DNA of 64,000 bases, taken from positions 1-64,000 of the forward strand of contig JALNZT010000025.1 of assembly GCA_023229135.1 (NCBI GenBank), in the 5' to 3' direction. The notes under the pieces are model-generated. The model did not search any database. It was not told the DNA's origin and saw nothing but the letters and a program-made list of their open reading frames with translations. Below are positions 45,065 through 52,946 of the stretch, in pieces (position 1 is the stretch's first letter; each line of letters begins with the position of its first letter). The position numbers and the translations under genes were made by a program. This DNA is from Bacteroidales bacterium. Lineage in GTDB: Bacteria; Bacteroidota; Bacteroidia; Bacteroidales; F082.

Positions 45065-45712
45065 TTAATCCTTAAAATTCCAATTTATAAAAGGCAATGA
45101 CCTTTTCTCGTTTTTATTCCAGATTCCGATTTGGAAACCTTTCAGTTTTAGGGTTTTATTAATAACCCCTATTTGCGTTCCTTTAGTTTCTACAGAGCTG
45201 TTAAAGAGACCAATAGATAAACCATTAATGCGGTAATAAAGATTCCAAAGCGGATTAATCGTGATTCCGTTAATCGTGTTGCCAAGACTCATCCAGCCAG
45301 AAATAGAAATGCCATTAACCTGATCGGAAAAAGTTCCTGTAAGTGATACTAATAGTCCATTATGGATCACTCTTTTCAATGCCGTATCAGCTTGGATTAG
45401 TGTATTTTCTGTTAGATTTGACTTGTATGCCTTTTTAAATGGAGAGTTGAAAATGTAAAATGATTGTATGAAGCCCTGACCTGGTATTTGAAAGTTCAGA
45501 CCATGGGAATATTTGGTGTAGGGTTTATTGCAAATGATTTCGGAACCCAAAGGGCCGATGGCAATCCCGTAGATATTATCGGCTTTTGACGGCACGAAGC
45601 CCAAAACATATTTGTTAAGTTTCTTTGAAACAGTATCGTTTTCCATCGTAGCTCGCCCATAACAAAAGGTAATTTGCATCAAGGCTATACCGATTAGTAT
45701 CCATTTTCTCAT
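45065..45712 (-). CDS. LA_2272-type surface repeat protein
   Basis: Exported protein of 215 residues with a signal peptide (about 1-20). The body is built from short repeats around IxNGxxIxxxN: VNGISISG, INGITINP, INGLSIGLFN, KGTQIGVIN and KGFQIGIWN, as seen in LA_2272-family surface repeats, which suggest a beta-solenoid or barrel. Function is unknown. It lies in the AT-rich accessory stretch, just downstream of the terminator of the repeated module. Confidence 0.7.
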   Translation of the reverse strand: MRKWILIGIALMQITFCYGRATMENDTVSKKLNKYVLGFVPSKADNIYGIAIGPLGSEIICNKPYTKYSHGLNFQIPGQGFIQSFYIFNSPFKKAYKSNLTENTLIQADTALKRVIHNGLLVSLTGTFSDQVNGISISGWMSLGNTINGITINPLWNLYYRINGLSIGLFNSSVETKGTQIGVINKTLKLKGFQIGIWNKNEKRSLPFINWNFKD

Positions 45713-45767
45713 GATTAAATACTGATTAACAATATATTACATCATCCAACACCCAAAACAACACCAA

Positions 45768-45810
45768 CAAAAAAACCGGAAACCTATTCTTGTCGAATCG
45801 ACTTCCGGTT
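45768..45810 (-). terminator. Terminator of module copy 1
   Basis: On the minus strand AACCGGAA (45810-45803) pairs with TTCCGGTT (45781-45774) and is followed by seven U. The same hairpin recurs at 46306-46348. Confidence 0.85.
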
Positions 45811-46236
45811 AAGTCTTCACCAACCGTAGTTGAATGAATCCTTGCGAATTTGAGTTGCAACGGACTGTTCATACTGACTTTCGTCTTCTGTGTTTGCCGC
45901 ACTTTTTCTGACTTTCAACTGTTTGCCGTAGCACGGTGTTTACTCATCATTTAGCGTATTTGAAGCATTTCCTTTTCGGATGTATGTCCTCACGCATATT
46001 AGGTTTTTTTGACCTTTTCTTCTGAAAATTTCAGCTGAGTGAAACTTCTTCTGATTATTAAAACTGTCGAAGAACGCTTGCGCATTGATTTGCAGTCTAA
46101 CTGGTCTTACCTACTTTACTCAATCGCTGTCACAAATATACGATATCAGTACACTTTTGTCAAGCAAAACGATAACATACTTATTAACAATAGATTAACA
46201 AAAGTTATCAACAATGGTTAATAACTCCTGAAAGCG
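45770..46236 (-). ncRNA. Promoter-leader-terminator module, copy 1 (possible RNA or tiny-peptide gene)
   Basis: A self-contained transcription unit of about 355 nt on the minus strand: perfect promoter at 46133-46163, then a conserved leader, then terminator at 45768-45810. A diverged second copy lies at 47292-47710. One frame in the 3' half, beginning TPCYGKQLKVRKSAANTEDE and ending in NYGW, differs from copy 2 mainly at third codon positions and by conservative changes, so it may encode or descend from a short peptide. The frame lacks an ATG and has a conserved TAA just upstream. A paired stem (GCGTGAGG with a GCTTC...ACGC partner) suggests RNA structure. Confidence 0.5.
46133..46163 (-). 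promoter_or_regulatory. Promoter of module copy 1
   Basis: On the minus strand TTG (46163-46161), 20 bases, then TATATTTG (46140-46133): an ideal Bacteroidota promoter. TTATCAACA, a DnaA-box-like word shared with copy 2, lies upstream at 46205-46213. Confidence 0.8.
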
Positions 46237-46305
46237 TTTAAACCGGGGGGCTTCAAAACTTTGGTTCTACCAAAAAAATGCAGAGGGGCTTTGCAGAACC
46301 ATCAA

Positions 46306-46348
46306 TAAAAAAACCGGAAATCTATTCTTGTCGAATCCACTTCCGGTT
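46306..46348 (-). terminator. Terminator of the lipoprotein-bearing module
   Basis: The same hairpin as at 45768-45810 (AACCGGAA at 46312-46319, TTCCGGTT at 46341-46348, then U-run on the minus strand), here 67 bases after the lipoprotein stop. Confidence 0.85.
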
Positions 46349-46359
46349 AAGTTTTTATA

Positions 46360-46393
46360 AACCGTAGTTGAATGAATCCTTACGAATTTGAGT
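46360..46393. repeat. 34-bp direct repeat at the 3' side of the lipoprotein gene
   Basis: AACCGTAGTTGAATGAATCC and the following 14 bases also occur at 45822-45855 inside module copy 1 and, with four mismatches, at 47292-47325 on the other side of the lipoprotein gene. The gene is thus flanked by direct repeats derived from the module's tail. Confidence 0.8.
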
Positions 46394-46414
46394 GGTATTA
46401 TAAAAACTTAAACC

Positions 46415-47251
46415 TTATTCCAAGGTAATTTTGCCTGTTGCTGAAGAAAAAAACTTCTCTACTCCAGCCGAATTTCTAGCAAGTCCACTCATTGTACATT
46501 TTGTGCAATCATCTGAATTGCACCAAACAACTCCAGACCAATGCTTTTCTTTAGGACAACTTCCCGAAACATTGCATGAACAGCTAATGTCTTCACTTAC
46601 AATCGAAACATTATCTCCACCAAGCTTTAATTCAATGGGAAGTATATATCCATGAGCATTTATAAAAACTATTTTTCTATCTGATTCTGGCATTTTACTT
46701 TGAGACAAACGTATTTCATTCAGAATATTTTCAAATTCTAAGTAATCTAAAAAACTGCCTGGAAGAAAATATTGATTTTCAATCTGAGAAAAATCAGAAA
46801 TAAACAGACTACTTTCAGGATGCATTATAATAATATCTACCAAATCTTGATATACACCTATTATGCTAACACTGGATTTCGTGCATTTGCTGCAGCCGTC
46901 TTTCATGAGACAGCCAACATCATTCCCTTGCTTTATGGGATCACATCCGCTGCCTTCAGTACATTCGCATGTCACACTACCCGAACCCCCTGGTGCTGAT
47001 CTGTGATAATTACCTTTTTCATCAAGACCAACTATATAATAAGCTTCTGGTAGTTTAAAGTAAAGTACTGATTCAACTATTTCAAAGTTTGTTCCTTTTG
47101 GAAATGGTAGGTTAAATGAACTAAATGATTGATTAGAGCTTCTTAATTGAACAATAGCATCATCAATATTAGCATCTAACTTAATCTCCTTTTCGCTACA
47201 ACTGCATAGACTACTCAGGGCTATGATTAACACTAAAATACTTGTTTTCAT
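46415..47251 (-). CDS. Lipoprotein with two six-cysteine motifs
   Basis: Predicted lipoprotein of 278 residues with a lipobox ending at Cys16 or Cys18 (SSLCSC). Two similar Cys-rich segments are seen: Cys95, 97, 103, 114, 120, 123 and Cys224, 226, 232, 244, 249, 252, spaced C-x-C-x5-C-x10/11-C-x4/5-C-x2-C and each ending KCT.S. Metal binding or disulfides are possible. I do not recognise the family. The gene starts 41 bases past the module copy 2 repeat and ends before a module-type terminator, so the module's promoter probably drives it. Confidence 0.7.
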   Translation of the reverse strand: MKTSILVLIIALSSLCSCSEKEIKLDANIDDAIVQLRSSNQSFSSFNLPFPKGTNFEIVESVLYFKLPEAYYIVGLDEKGNYHRSAPGGSGSVTCECTEGSGCDPIKQGNDVGCLMKDGCSKCTKSSVSIIGVYQDLVDIIIMHPESSLFISDFSQIENQYFLPGSFLDYLEFENILNEIRLSQSKMPESDRKIVFINAHGYILPIELKLGGDNVSIVSEDISCSCNVSGSCPKEKHWSGVVWCNSDDCTKCTMSGLARNSAGVEKFFSSATGKITLE

Positions 47252-47291
47252 GATACAAAGTTTTAATTAAGTTCGTATTTAGTCTCCATGC

Positions 47292-47710
47292 AACCGTAGT
47301 TGTATGAATCCTCGCGAGTTTGAGTAGCAACGGTCTGTTCATACTGACTTTCGTCTTCTGTGTTTGCCGCGCTTATTCTGACTTTCAACTGTTTACCGTA
47401 GCAAGGCGTTTACTCATCATTTCGCGCATTCGAGGCATTTCCTTATCGGGTTTATGTCCTCACGCGTTTCAGGCTTTCAGATGCTTATCTTCCGAAGCAT
47501 TCACCTAAGTGAGGCTTTTTCCGATTATATAAACATATTGAAGAACGCTTTTGCAAGTAATCTTCTGCTTAATTCATTTTACTTGCTATACTCTATCGCT
47601 GACACAAATATATTATATAGGAACACTTTTGTCAAGCGAAAAGGCAACAGGCTTATCCACAGCAAATTAACAAAAGTTATCAACAATGGTTAATAACTCC
47701 TGAAAGCCTT
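47292..47710 (-). ncRNA. Promoter-leader module, copy 2 (leader of the lipoprotein gene)
   Basis: Diverged copy of the module at 45770-46236, without its own terminator. The perfect promoter drives a leader of about 350 nt that runs into the lipoprotein gene. The same peptide-like frame is present (TPCYGKQLKVRISAANTEDE ... YNYGC) and continues to TAA at the lipoprotein's 5' side. Stem GCGTGAGG pairs with CCTC...CGC, matching copy 1 with G-U substitutions, which favours conserved RNA structure. Confidence 0.5.
47605..47635 (-). promoter_or_regulatory. Promoter of module copy 2
   Basis: Minus-strand TTG (47635-47633), 20 bases, TATATTTG (47612-47605), identical in layout to copy 1. Upstream lie TTATCCACA (47653-47661) and TTATCAACA (47677-47685), both DnaA-box-like, and the imperfect palindrome GTTAT...ATAAC. 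Confidence 0.8.
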
Positions 47711-47745
47711 TAAAACACTGGATATCATGCCTTTTGCTACAAAGC

Positions 47746-48189
47746 CTATTTACGTCTTTCCTTGAAGAAGTTCTGCAATAACACAAGACTCTCCTCTTGC
47801 CTGATCTCTCGTTTCACACTTGTTTTCGGGTGTAGCACATTACTCTTTGTACGGAAACCACCTTTGGGATCATCGGCTCCCCAAACTAATCCGCCAATAT
47901 GCGCCAGCTGCAGGGCACCTGCACACATCGGGCAAGGTTCCAGGGTAACGTACAAAGTGCAGTTGTCCAGGTATTTATTACCGTAATGATTGGCTGCTGC
48001 TGTGATAGCAAGCATTTCGGCATGGGCCGTAACATCGTTCAGTTGTTCCGTTTGGTTGTGCGCCCGCGCGATGATCCTGTTTTCGCTCACCACAACAGCT
48101 CCCACCGGCACCTCGCCGGCCTCTGCTGCCTTTTGTGCCTCCTTCAAGGCTTCGCCCATAAAATGCTCATCCGAAAATATGTATAACAT
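47746..48189 (-). CDS. tadA: tRNA adenosine(34) deaminase
   Basis: Converts A34 to inosine in the wobble position of tRNA-Arg. The 147 residues hold the zinc site His56 in AHAEM with proton-shuttling Glu58, and Cys86 and Cys89 in EPCPMC. Length and the GLVWGADDPKGG segment fit TadA. It is 17 bases after the symporter gene on the same strand. Confidence 0.93.
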   Translation of the reverse strand: MLYIFSDEHFMGEALKEAQKAAEAGEVPVGAVVVSENRIIARAHNQTEQLNDVTAHAEMLAITAAANHYGNKYLDNCTLYVTLEPCPMCAGALQLAHIGGLVWGADDPKGGFRTKSNVLHPKTSVKREIRQEESLVLLQNFFKERRK

Positions 48190-48206
48190 ATCCTTTGTTT
48201 TTTAAT

Positions 48207-49637
48207 TTAGTTTACTGCCTTTTTCTGTATCCTAATGCCAATCAGCAGCACCAAAGCGGCTACTATAAAAGCAGGAATAAATGACGATTTGGGTTCGAAC
48301 TGTTCAGGCGAAATCACGCCCCAGAAAAAAAATCCCACGTTCACCACAAAAGCTAAACCCACGCTCCACAGCGCCGAAAGCTGAAACTGGCTTACTTCTT
48401 TTCGGTTGAGTGCCAATAGCGTAACGGGAACAAAAATCACAATGGTGCCAATGCCCACCACCATCAAATCCACAATATCGGGCAGCCAAAGCGCGATTAG
48501 CAATGCCACAAAACCAAGTATGAGTGTCATCACCCGTATTTTCACTTGGTTTTTTGCCGGATCATCGTGCTGGTTTTTGCCACCAAAGTCGCGTACCGCC
48601 GAGATAGCAATGATATTCAAAAAGCTATCGCCCGACGACATCAGCGCGGCCAGCAATCCCGTTACCGCGAAAGCCAGAAAAAAAGGCGTGCCGTGCAGCT
48701 CCAGAAAGTGATAGGTAACATCGTTGGGGTTTAATTCGCCTCCGGCCATCAGGCGTACGCTCATGCCCACCAGTGGAAAAATAATATAGAAAGGCAACAT
48801 CCCAATGCCCGACCAAAAGCTTGCCTGCTTTGCCGTTCGGGCATCTGCGGCGGCCAGCATTCGCTGCCAGATATCCATGCGCACCAGCACCGAAGGCGAG
48901 AGAAACAACAGCAGGCCAATCAGAAAAATCCAGCCGTAATAGCTGCCGTTGAGCATTTCTTCAGGAAGCTCATTCAATCGGCTTAGTTGTTCAGTATCAG
49001 ACCAAATTCCGGGTAAAAAGATAAAGAATAGCAGCAGCAGGATTACCACAAACTGAATCACATCGGTATAAATCACGCCTGAAAGTCCTGAAATGGCTGT
49101 GTAAACAATTACTACCACAGCAGAAATAATCGCAGCAGACTGATAACCCAAACCAAATCCAAACTTGAGCAAGCTGGCCATTCCTACAAATTGCGCTGCC
49201 AGCAAAAAGAAGAAAATGAAGCTGTTAACGCCACTTACTATGACCGGAAAAAGTCGGCCAAAATTCCGGTTTCCGCCGTTGACATTTTTGCCAAGAAAGC
49301 GTCCAATAAGGTATTGCGGAAAGGAATAAATCCAGTCGCGTGCTCCTTCATCCCTGATTTTCCCGGCATAGCGAAGCATCAGCATAAAACCTGCCACGTA
49401 AGCAATACCTATGCCGACAGCGGCAAATCCGGAAATATATCCCATCGCGATAAGGCCAATGGAAGTGCCGCCTCCCACGAAGGTGGCCAGCGTGGTAAAA
49501 ACTAACGGAATCAGGCGGGTTTGGCGATTATTGACCAGATAAGTCTCCGGATTATTGCTACGCAAATGCCTCATTGCTAACACAATAACTACAATGAGAT
49601 AAATCGTCATCCAGAACAACAACCAATTCATCAGCAC
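48207..49637 (-). CDS. Sodium:solute symporter (SSS family)
   Basis: Inner-membrane transporter of 476 residues with about 13 hydrophobic segments. The SSS pattern is visible in the N-terminal NNRQTRLIPLVFTTLATFVGGGTSIG and in the central SGLSGVIYTDVIQF. The substrate is not readable. It lies 2 bases from the large T9SS protein gene and before tadA, all on the minus strand, so it may be in one transcript with them. Confidence 0.9.
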   Translation of the reverse strand: MLMNWLLFWMTIYLIVVIVLAMRHLRSNNPETYLVNNRQTRLIPLVFTTLATFVGGGTSIGLIAMGYISGFAAVGIGIAYVAGFMLMLRYAGKIRDEGARDWIYSFPQYLIGRFLGKNVNGGNRNFGRLFPVIVSGVNSFIFFFLLAAQFVGMASLLKFGFGLGYQSAAIISAVVVIVYTAISGLSGVIYTDVIQFVVILLLLFFIFLPGIWSDTEQLSRLNELPEEMLNGSYYGWIFLIGLLLFLSPSVLVRMDIWQRMLAAADARTAKQASFWSGIGMLPFYIIFPLVGMSVRLMAGGELNPNDVTYHFLELHGTPFFLAFAVTGLLAALMSSGDSFLNIIAISAVRDFGGKNQHDDPAKNQVKIRVMTLILGFVALLIALWLPDIVDLMVVGIGTIVIFVPVTLLALNRKEVSQFQLSALWSVGLAFVVNVGFFFWGVISPEQFEPKSSFIPAFIVAALVLLIGIRIQKKAVN

Positions 49638-49639
49638 AT

Positions 49640-52375
49640 CTATTTTTTGATAAAGCTTTCCTGATAAAGTTTGTCGGCTTGCCTTAATTGCAGACTGTAA
49701 ACACCCGGAACGAGCTGGTTAATTATCAATCGGTAAGGATTATTTTCCGACAGGTTGAGCTCTTTTTGAACAACCGTTTTTCCGGCGGCATCATGCACAA
49801 AAAGTTCGGCTTTTCCTGTAATTTCGTTTGGGCTTATATTGAGGTAATCGCCAGCCGGATTGGGATAAAGCAGTAGTGTGTTTTGTTTGGCTTCTGGTCT
49901 GTTTTCCAGCGAGGTATAAATATCTTTTTCCCAGTTTGTAGTAAACAGCCCTCTGCCATGCGAAGCGGCAATTACCGTATTATCACTCAGGCGCATACGC
50001 AACATATCGGTACGCACATTGCCCATTCCTTCTGTTGCCGGATACCAGTTTGGAAATTCTTCGTGCAGCATATTTGTTGTCCATACGCCCGTTTCGGTAG
50101 CAATCATGGCCTGATTAGAATTTTCAGGATGCAACAAAGCCCAGCGCACAGGCATATCTGGTAAATTGCCTTGTTTTTCAAACCATTCGTTGCCGCCATC
50201 GTAAGTCATCCAGATGCTCGACACCCCATAATTTGAAAAGCTCACCAGCAGCGTATCTTCGGAGCCACCAACAGAAACCGCTGAAACGCTTGCCAGTGGA
50301 AAGTTGGGGCTGCCAATTTCGGTAGTTTCGGGGAGAGCCTGTGCATTTTCTACTTTATACAAACGTCCTGCACCCGTACCAACAAATAGCGTGCTGCTGA
50401 GCGATGCGGAATGTTTAGACCACGCAATATGCGAAAAAGGAACCGAATTAAACGTAAATAAATCAATAAAACTGCCCGAAAGTGATCCGCCTACACCAGA
50501 AACTCGGAAAAGTTGGCCAGCATTATTTCCTAAAAAATCAACCGCATTAGCATACAGCGTATTGCTGCGGTAGTCATAATCGGCGGGCGACACAAAAGTG
50601 CCACACTGCCCGTCAATATATTCTAGCTGATTATTATTTCTATAGACATAGTAACGATTGTAATAGACTGAGGTGATAATGATATTGGATTCGTTTTGGT
50701 CCCAAAAGCAAGCTGCACCATCGCCACCGCTAAGCATATCATTGATATCGAGGGTACCGCCCGTATATTTTAGTGTGCCATTATCCTGTAGTCCGCCAAC
50801 ATATTGCCCACTACCGGCATTGGGATTGATGGCACAGGTGTAAAACTGTAGTGTATTGAAATTTTGATTTCTTTCAGTAAAAGTAGGGATGCTTAGCTGC
50901 GTATTTTCGGATAGGAAGATGCCGCCATCGCTACCAAAGATAGCTGCAGCAGGATCACCAGGTCTAAATTCAATGGCATGCTGATCGGCGTGAACATACT
51001 CATCGCCGCCACCATAATACATCAGAATCCAGTCAGATATTTTCGACCAATATTGACCGCCATTCGTGCTTTTCCAGAGGTCGAGGCCACCGGTAAATAC
51101 ATGATCGGGATTTGTTGGATGCACTTTTAAGATAAAAGCATGCCATGCCAAAGTGCTCCAATTATTGCTAGGTCTGTTGAGTGCTGTCCAGCTCTCACCG
51201 CCGTCTATAGATTTCACCATATAACGCCCTTCATAATGGTAGAAACCATTTTGATCATTAAGATAGCCTGCTGCAAATTGTGCATAAACCACATTTGGAT
51301 CGCTGGGAGCGCTGGCTACGATTGTCCGCGCCGGGATGTTATAATAACCTTCAGCAGCGATGGAGCTGTTATAATCTGTGAAAGCCGTCCAGCTTCCTGG
51401 GGTTCCCTCATCCGACCAAAGAATTGTTGCTCCGCCTTTTTTGTCCAGGTTTTCGGTGGTTCCCACGAAGATGCGGCCATTGGCAGCCACCTCAATCATG
51501 GCAGGTGCATAGAAATCGCCGGGGCTGTCAGGAATTTCTGGCAACACCTGTTCCCAGCTCATTCCGCCATCTGCCGAACGATACAAACCATCAGAAGGTA
51601 AACTTTGGTGGTCTTCGCCCTGGTAGTTTCCGGAAGCCACAGCAGCATACAAAACACCTGTGCCATTTTCATTGCGTACGGCAACATCATTTACGTAAGC
51701 AAAATCGGCTGTAGAAGGCAACAGCTCCCAGTTGTCGCCGCCATCATCCGACTTAAAAACACCCATTCCTAAGCCTGTTGATTCACGGTAGATCATCCTG
51801 GCGGTCTGTGATTCGCCGGTACCGGCGTACATCACCAGCAAATCGGTAGGATCATAAGTGAGGCTACTGATGGCCATATTGGGATAAAAATCACCGATAG
51901 GTTCCCAGTCTTCGCTTAAGTCAAGAATATCATAGTTGACCCAAAGTCCGCCCGTTACGCCACCGGCGAAAACTTTTTTGCTTTGGTTGTCGTTAGGATC
52001 AAACATCAACGCACGGGTGCGACCACCCATATCGGCACGTGTTCCCTGCCAATTAATACCCGCATTGCGCGATGAATGTTGTTCCAGCTGAAGTGCCTGC
52101 TCATAAGCAGCATACTGGCGTTTTACAGGCACATAACCCAGTGCAGGATCAACTGTCTGAAAATAATTCTGCAAAGCAGCCACATCAGGGCGGTCAACCT
52201 TGTTTATGGTATCGAGCTCACGCGAATCAGTGGGCAACTGCTTCAAAACCTCATGCAATTGCTGCTCATAAGCGATGCGCGCTGCATCAGCAGGTGATTT
52301 TTCGGTCTTATTAAACCACAAAAACACGGCAGTTAACAGGAGCAAACTCACGGTAATTAGGGAAATCTTTTTCAT
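49640..52375 (-). CDS. Secreted Asp-box/BNR-propeller protein with T9SS sorting domain
   Basis: Extracellular protein of 911 residues from the chosen ATG. A signal peptide-like start (KKISLITVSLLLLTAVFLW) supports 52375 over the longer frame at 52411. Several Asp-box motifs occur (SDDGGDNWELL, SADGGMSWEQV, SIDGGESWTAL, STNGGQYWSK), forming sortilin/sialidase-like propellers without a visible catalytic set. The C-terminus (LYPNPAGDYLNIS to ESFIKK) is a type A T9SS signal. A binding or adhesion role is inferred; substrate unknown. Confidence 0.9.
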   Translation of the reverse strand: MKKISLITVSLLLLTAVFLWFNKTEKSPADAARIAYEQQLHEVLKQLPTDSRELDTINKVDRPDVAALQNYFQTVDPALGYVPVKRQYAAYEQALQLEQHSSRNAGINWQGTRADMGGRTRALMFDPNDNQSKKVFAGGVTGGLWVNYDILDLSEDWEPIGDFYPNMAISSLTYDPTDLLVMYAGTGESQTARMIYRESTGLGMGVFKSDDGGDNWELLPSTADFAYVNDVAVRNENGTGVLYAAVASGNYQGEDHQSLPSDGLYRSADGGMSWEQVLPEIPDSPGDFYAPAMIEVAANGRIFVGTTENLDKKGGATILWSDEGTPGSWTAFTDYNSSIAAEGYYNIPARTIVASAPSDPNVVYAQFAAGYLNDQNGFYHYEGRYMVKSIDGGESWTALNRPSNNWSTLAWHAFILKVHPTNPDHVFTGGLDLWKSTNGGQYWSKISDWILMYYGGGDEYVHADQHAIEFRPGDPAAAIFGSDGGIFLSENTQLSIPTFTERNQNFNTLQFYTCAINPNAGSGQYVGGLQDNGTLKYTGGTLDINDMLSGGDGAACFWDQNESNIIITSVYYNRYYVYRNNNQLEYIDGQCGTFVSPADYDYRSNTLYANAVDFLGNNAGQLFRVSGVGGSLSGSFIDLFTFNSVPFSHIAWSKHSASLSSTLFVGTGAGRLYKVENAQALPETTEIGSPNFPLASVSAVSVGGSEDTLLVSFSNYGVSSIWMTYDGGNEWFEKQGNLPDMPVRWALLHPENSNQAMIATETGVWTTNMLHEEFPNWYPATEGMGNVRTDMLRMRLSDNTVIAASHGRGLFTTNWEKDIYTSLENRPEAKQNTLLLYPNPAGDYLNISPNEITGKAELFVHDAAGKTVVQKELNLSENNPYRLIINQLVPGVYSLQLRQADKLYQESFIKK

Positions 52376-52555
52376 AGGTCTAAAAATAATTTGGTTCTTA
52401 AATCTCAGCATTTGGCACCGGCCAAATTGATGAGCAATGAGGTAATATTGCCAAGATACGTATCAGCCAAAGCTGGAAACAAAAGTACACGATTTTTTTT
52501 ATGATTTAATATGCTGAATTATAAGGTAAAGGAAATGACAGGTCGTTTTTTAGCC

Positions 52556-52830
52556 CTTGGGGTTTTAATAACCCCACAAGCTAAAAAACGCTGTCGGACT
52601 TCAAAATCTTGAATGTCAAAGCCGTGAAAGCAAAGTCAGGGCTAAAGCCCATTGTGCTATTCGATGCTGGAACCGCTGGACTATAGGCCGGGGTTAATCA
52701 AGAAGTTTCGAGATGACTTTTTTGTTTTGTGAGCATATCAACGTTTTTATGTCCTGGTGCCTCGGACAATGAAAAGCTGGGTTACGTAAAATTGACTTTT
52801 GACCGTCCGTAGGACTTCAAAACGCCGAAA
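52556..52830. repeat. Diverged relic copies of modules B and C
   Basis: GGGCTAAAGCCCATTG (from about 52632) and GGCCGGGGTTAATCAAGAAG match the tail of module B, and TTTTTATGTCCTGGTGCCTC to AAAACGCCGA (52745-52830) match module C of the array at 24.9-27.1 kb, with many substitutions. A TTAGCCC/CTAAAAAACG-type inverted repeat precedes them. This shows the family is dispersed and old. Confidence 0.7.
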
Positions 52831-52946
52831 TAGGAGCTCGTGAGGATGTAATTACAAATACGCGATCTATCTGCCACACGCATCCTTTACTTTAATGCCT
52901 ACATTTTTTGTAATTTCGCGCCCTAAAATTCATTGAATCAAACCCT

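Noticed and set aside
45770..46160. tmRNA, RNase P RNA, SRP RNA or 6S RNA
   Set aside because: The length would fit, but none of the conserved cores (CCA end and tag frame, P4 elements, Alu/SRP loop, 6S bubble) could be recognised.
46264..46300. Another terminator (GGTTCT...AGAACC)
   Set aside because: The stem is only 6 bp with a large loop and no U-run on either side.
45822..47325. Integron attC sites
   Set aside because: The 34-bp repeats flank a single gene, lack the paired inverted core sites of attC, and no integrase is in the window.
47292..47710. Replication origin, because of TTATCCACA and TTATCAACA
   Set aside because: Only two such words, no dnaA or dnaN nearby, no AT-rich unwinding element pattern; the words sit upstream of a promoter in a duplicated module.
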